DNA from: Pardosa pseudoannulata
Lineage: Eukaryota; Arthropoda; Arachnida; Araneae; Lycosidae
Assembly: GCA_032207245.1 (NCBI GenBank)
Contig: CM063509.1
Coordinates: 56,534,426-56,598,425, forward strand
Reading direction: 5' to 3'
DNA length: 64,000 bases
Every line of letters begins with the position of its first letter. The stretch's first letter is position 1. A model generated the notes under the pieces. That model was not told where the DNA came from and ran no database searches. It saw nothing but the letters and a program-made list of their open reading frames with translations. The position numbers and the translations under genes were made by a program. This document shows positions 60,147 to 64,000 of this stretch, piece by piece.

Positions 60147-60206
60147 CTTCAATAATATGTAGTTTCTCTTCTAATGTTGTTCTTTCTTCAGCTAAAATAA
60201 CTTCCT
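60147..60206 (-). CDS. cac: Cav2 exon 2: I-II loop after the beta-subunit site
   Basis: 60 nt, 19 full codons, EVILAEERTTLEEKLHIIE. Continues the helix that begins at the AID (KAEEVILAEE is the family wording). Acceptor gctttttag|AGG, donor GAAG|gtaatt. Confidence 0.94.
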
Positions 60207-60286
60207 CTAAAAAGCAAAATCATTATAAATTTAGAAAACATTTTTGATATCAACATCAAAATACTATGTAATATTGAATGTTTATG

Positions 60287-60290
<4 letters not shown>

Positions 60291-60346
<56 letters not shown>

Positions 60347-60369
60347 CATATATGCATGTATATATACAC
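60291..60369. repeat. (TA)n microsatellite
   Basis: About 25 TA units followed by tacata and tatgca interruptions. Confidence 0.95.
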
Positions 60370-60402
60370 ATGTACACAGATGAACCTTGATCCATCATAT
60401 TA

Positions 60403-61147
60403 CAGGCTTGCAACTGCTGAGGTACTTTCAAAAAGGTAAGAAAAGTGACAAATAACACAGAATAAGTGACCAAAAAGGGACTAAAAATTGATATAAAAGC
60501 GATTTTTTTTTCTCCTCTTGATTACAGATGCTATTAAGATTTTTCTATTTGTTTTAACTCTAAATCAAATGATTCATGCAAGACTTAAATACAAAAAAAA
60601 AATAAATAAATAAATAAAAATAAAAAAATAAAATTATAAATTTTGTTGAACACAACTCAACATTGCTTTTCATTCAAGAAAATCTATAAATTAGACTTGA
60701 AAACATACAATACATTAATTTTATAATCACAATTTTCTGCATATATTAATGATGTTTTGAAATATGTACATAGCTAGATTAGAGTATCGAAACAAAAATT
60801 GTGAAGTAAAAGAAAAAGAGAAATGTGTGCTTTGACGTAAGTTACTACTTTAATGTATTAAATGTACATTTTAGGAACTTCTGTATGACTTTTTAAAATC
60901 ACTAAATTCTGGTAACCCTATGACTAATTACATTTTAATAAGAAAAATAGGATTAGAGCATCCCATTTTTGGTCTTTTATTAAAATATTTTTTATTAATT
61001 CAGATTTTCTTTTTTCAACAGACTTTTGCTGTGATACACCATGAAAAAGGTGACTAAAAGTGACTGTTTACTTAAAAAAGTGACTAGAAGTGATCAATTG
61101 TAAAAAAAGTGACTAAAGGTGAGAAAAAAGACGGAATTGCAAGCCTG
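60403..61147. mobile_element. 745-bp element with CAGGCTTGCAA ends, copy 2
   Basis: Same ends and orientation as 41680-42413, flanked by tatta on both sides. An A-rich stretch (60594-60635) is specific to this copy. Spaced aaagtgactaRaagtga motifs at the right end are retained. Confidence 0.75.
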
Positions 61148-61989
61148 TATTACAATGGGATAAAAATTAGAAATCATGTATGCAGGAAAGGGATGTAGAA
61201 TTTCATTAAAATGTATGATTAAATAAATTATTTGCAACACTAATTGGGAGTATTTAACATTTTATAAATTATAACATATTTAGAATGGTCATAAATAATA
61301 AAAAAATATATTGTAATTGAGCTACTTTGTACAAATTGATTACATGACTGTAGTGAATGAGCATTCTATAGGCTACACTTCTGCATGTATACTATTACTA
61401 TCAGTGTACGTATGCAAAAAATATTTTAATTGTGACAAAGTTTTATGTGCTACAGAAAATTTTGGCAGTGACTAAGGTTTGTTCTGTCTTCCATCTCCTC
61501 TTTCTCTTGACCTTGTTTAAGTCTTGCACAAGTTCTTCACTATTGTAACTCGACTAGTTGTTAGGTTACTAACCTTTTGGTCCTCAAGGAAAATACCTCA
61601 AAGTCAAAGTATTTGGTAATATGGAATACCTAATGATGTAAAAACACTACCTCTGAACAAGATAAAATCAAAAACATAATTTAGAACATCAAGGCAAAAG
61701 ATAAAAAAAATGAGAAAATAGTGAAAGCACAAATTATGCATTGAACCAAGCTGGTCAATAAAAAATGAGACAAATTCATTCCCACATCAAATCTAGGGTA
61801 ACAAGAGATTGTCAAAGTTCAAAAAATTAAATTAGACTGGATCCTTCACAATGACAAAACAGAATAAGTCTAGTGACAAGTAAAAAGCTGTTTGAGCAAT
61901 TGGAAGCATAACTGAGAGTTTAGTTTTGATGTCATTTATTGAGGGGCATAGTAACTAAGGACCCAAACATGCAAAATTTGGAGCAAGAA

Positions 61990-62172
61990 TATTAGCATAA
62001 AAAATATGATGTAAAAAAATTATTTCATGTACAAAAAGGTAAAGATAACAAAAATATATCTTTATATAATTTTATAAATTTGTAAGTTTTTTATTTGATT
62101 TTTATGATTTTTTTGCATTTTTATAATTTTTTAAACATAACAACAAGAACAATACAATAAGAAAAAATAAAC
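61990..62172. repeat. Dispersed repeat shared with 54013-54172
   Basis: attagcataaaaaatatgatg, aagataacaaaaatatatcttta, aacaagaacaatacaat and aaaaaataaac occur in the same order in both places. Confidence 0.7.
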
Positions 62173-62785
62173 TGATTTATTAAAAAAGGCTGAATGATGC
62201 AATTTCCAAAAAATTGGAGGCACCAAAATGAGCTGGTATAGACAGAAAACTCAGAGCCAAATAAAATAAGAATAAAATTTTCAAGTGCCAAAAAGAGACT
62301 AACACCTGATGAGCTAGAAATATTTTTGTTGTACACACAACATTGAAACATTATTATGAACACAAAAATTGGTTCTAGTTCTTCTAAATTCTCCTAAAAT
62401 GATACTTCTGGAAAGACAAAGTGACAGAATGAAAATGTTTTGACAATAGATATGAGAAAACAAAGCAAAGGGCAATAATGAGTATGGAAAAAATAATATT
62501 GGTCCAATGGGAATAAATTCAAAACCAAATGAAATTAAAGATCAATGCAAGAAAACAAGTAATACAGGAGTGATAGATCAAGGATCTTTATATATAATCA
62601 CAAATATATATGCATACCTATATATATAGACTTATATAAATACACAAAAAATATAACAAAGCTCTGAGAAATTGTGACAAACTAAAAATTAATTTAAAGT
62701 CACTATATTACTTTAAAATGTACTCATAAAATTATGATAAATATCTCAAATATTTTGAACACTAATCAAAAATAATAATAGTTAC

Positions 62786-62901
62786 CTGCTTTACAAATCC
62801 ATTCAACATAACCATTCAATTCTTTTTCTAACTGTTGCTGCCTTCTAAGTTTTAAAAAAGTTTGTCTATTTTCCACGCGTTCTCTCTCTTTAGCAAATTC
62901 T
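62786..62901 (-). CDS. cac: Cav2 exon 1 of this window: AID, beta-subunit binding site
   Basis: 116 nt, 38 full codons. [20 protein letters not shown] leads into [18 protein letters not shown], the alpha-interaction domain that binds the Cav beta subunit; key residues W and Y of GYVEWI present. In vertebrate Cav2 the overlapping QxxER motif binds G-protein beta-gamma; here it reads QQLEK, a conservative change. Acceptor ccttgcag|AGAA, donor GCAG|gtaact-type. The preceding exon (end of IS6) lies beyond 64000. Confidence 0.96.
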
Positions 62902-64000
62902 CTGCAAGGAAATTTTAGAATTATAATATGAAGTAAGAATATTTGTCCTTCTAAATAGTTTGAATAAAATTAATATTTAACCACTCTTAGTTTTGACACA
63001 TATGAATGTCAATATAAAAAAAAATTTAATTTTTTGATTGGAATGTTTCCATCTGCTCAAAAAGTATGCTTCTTTAAAAGATGAGGCTCATACAAATACA
63101 ATTGAAAGAAATAGTCTCAATCCAACACATAAATGGAATGTTTCACAGGCACTTAAATTTAATACTGTGAGTAAATTTTTAATAATTTTTTACATCTCAC
63201 CAAAATAGATTAAGTAAATTTATTAAAGTCATATGATAATTAAATTATTCTATCTATAAATAACTCAGAAAAATTAATGCATTTCAAACCCAAAACTCCA
63301 TTAAATAAAATCTAAAAAATAACACAAATTACAATAAGTATTACATGTAAATTTGTTAGCACTAATATACATTATATACATTAAATACAATTAATTATAT
63401 ACATTAAAAAAAACATATTTTGCAGGTAGAAAATATAAAAATAACACACAAATGTACTATTATTGACAAAGACCAATGATGTTAATATCTTTATGTCTTA
63501 TCATGTGATAGGATTGGCAGAAGTTGTCTGAATATTAACAATGTTCATTTGGCAGCATCAAAGAATGCTGTAAACTGTATGTACTGTTTATTTATGATTG
63601 CCTGTGAATAAAATTTGTACTTTAAAAAGAAGATAGAATATTGATAATTTTACTTTTAAATTCAATCTTACACCAAACTGGATTATAAATAATCAGATTT
63701 TCTGCTGTATATTTGTATATTAAATAATCACTGACTAGCTCTAATAAACTGTAATAAGACCAGGCTTTTTTGCATAGTAAAAATTAATCATGATTAAATT
63801 TATAATTAGTAAAAATTATATAGCTATGATTCTTGACATAGAAAAATTATGAAACATTTTATTTTAAGGTTAAAAAAAGAATTGTAAAAGATGCAGACAA
63901 TAATATATAAGTAATAAATAAATGAGTTATTCAAGAGAAATCATCATAGTGCTAAAAAGTGTTATTTTCAGCTAAATTATGAAGTAATAAATTGACAAAT
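62902..64000 (-). other. Intron upstream of exon 1 (incomplete)
   Basis: AT-rich intron sequence; the exon carrying IS6 is not in the window. No feature recognised. Confidence 0.75.

Larger units (their letters stand above)
60207..62785 (-). other. 2.6-kb intron between exons 1 and 2
   Basis: Contains a (TA)n microsatellite (60291-60369), the CAGGCTTGCAA element copy 2 (60403-61147) and a repeat shared with 54013 (61990-62172). The rest is unassigned AT-rich sequence. Confidence 0.65.
261..62901 (-). other. cac: Cav2 calcium-channel alpha-1 gene, partial (23 exons, both ends outside window)
   Basis: Gene-level entry. The product is the four-repeat (I-IV) pore subunit that admits Ca2+ at presynaptic active zones when the membrane depolarises. 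The window encodes the I-II loop from the beta-subunit site, repeats II and III, the III-IV linker and IVS1-S2. Seen directly: glutamates in both selectivity filters present (TGEDW in II, TGEGW in III), arginine/lysine ladders in IIS4 and IIIS4, and the AID motif [18 protein letters not shown]. Known of the family: this AID and the [20 protein letters not shown] S6 wording are Cav2-type rather than Cav1 or Cav3. The exon phases join without a break across all 23 exons and no exon contains a stop, so the gene looks functional. The beta-subunit docks on exon 1 of this set. Exon numbers used below count from 62901 downward within the window only. Confidence 0.93.

Noticed and set aside
1..64000. 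Bacterial or viral genome content (operons, Shine-Dalgarno sites, phage genes)
   Set aside because: Spliced conserved channel exons, SINEs and animal DNA transposons throughout; no dense gene layout.

Overview
The window is a stretch of animal nuclear genome, very AT-rich (roughly three quarters A+T by eye), and is almost entirely the inside of one large gene. That gene, on the minus strand, encodes the pore-forming alpha-1 subunit of a presynaptic-type voltage-gated calcium channel (Cav2; cacophony in arthropods, CACNA1A/B/E in vertebrates). I could place 23 coding exons between 62901 and 261. Together they are 2626 nt (about 875 codons) and are separated by introns of 145 nt to 15.4 kb. Each accepted exon has AG/GT borders, and all codon phases join without a break. 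The protein runs from the beta-subunit binding site of the I-II loop through all of repeats II and III to segment S2 of repeat IV. Repeat I lies beyond 64000, and the rest of repeat IV with the C-terminal tail lies before position 1.

The exon wording (I-II loop after the AID, SPTNP before IIIS1, IIIS4, III-IV linker) is closest to what I remember of arthropod cacophony. I therefore infer an arthropod, perhaps a chelicerate given the long AT-rich introns, but the sequence alone does not fix the phylum. I found no complete second gene, tRNA gene, rRNA gene, CRISPR array or prokaryotic feature.

The introns are a dense record of mobile DNA. Region by region: 0.4-15.8 kb (IVS2 to IVS1 intron) holds a tRNA-headed SINE with a clean target duplication (7.3 kb), a 3-unit satellite (9.5-9.9 kb), a piggyBac-like MITE (10.9 kb), three clustered tRNA-Arg-like SINEs, the first bracketed by an identical 142-bp duplication (11.5-12.4 kb), and an LTR-like island (12.75 kb). 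At 15.9-20.1 kb there is a 1243-bp hAT-type element with a perfect 8-bp target duplication, a 291-bp TTAA element and a 536-bp pogo/Tigger MITE. At 20.5-22.1 kb there is a longer TA-flanked element. At 28.7-30.1 kb there is a TTAA element and a 422-bp tandem duplication that copied the splice donor of exon 16. At 31.1-32.3 kb there is a Tigger-type transposase pseudogene split by a hAT-like insertion. At 34.5-39.5 kb there are more TA- and TTAA-flanked elements and an LTR. At 40.0-44.5 kb there are SINEs, a 'CAGGCTTGCAA' element with repeated AAGTGACT motifs and a second copy of the 31-kb hAT-like element. At 47.0-50.5 kb there is a 287-bp tandem array and a mariner relic. At 53.6-62.2 kb there are repeats, (TA)n microsatellites, a solo LTR and second copies of several families.

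Nothing here is a clear new system. The points most worth following are splicing-related: a 21-nt in-frame microexon in the I-II loop, two in-frame donors 6 nt apart at the start of IIS6, and a transposon-independent duplication of a donor site. The SINE family with an AAACC tail and strong orientation bias is also notable.
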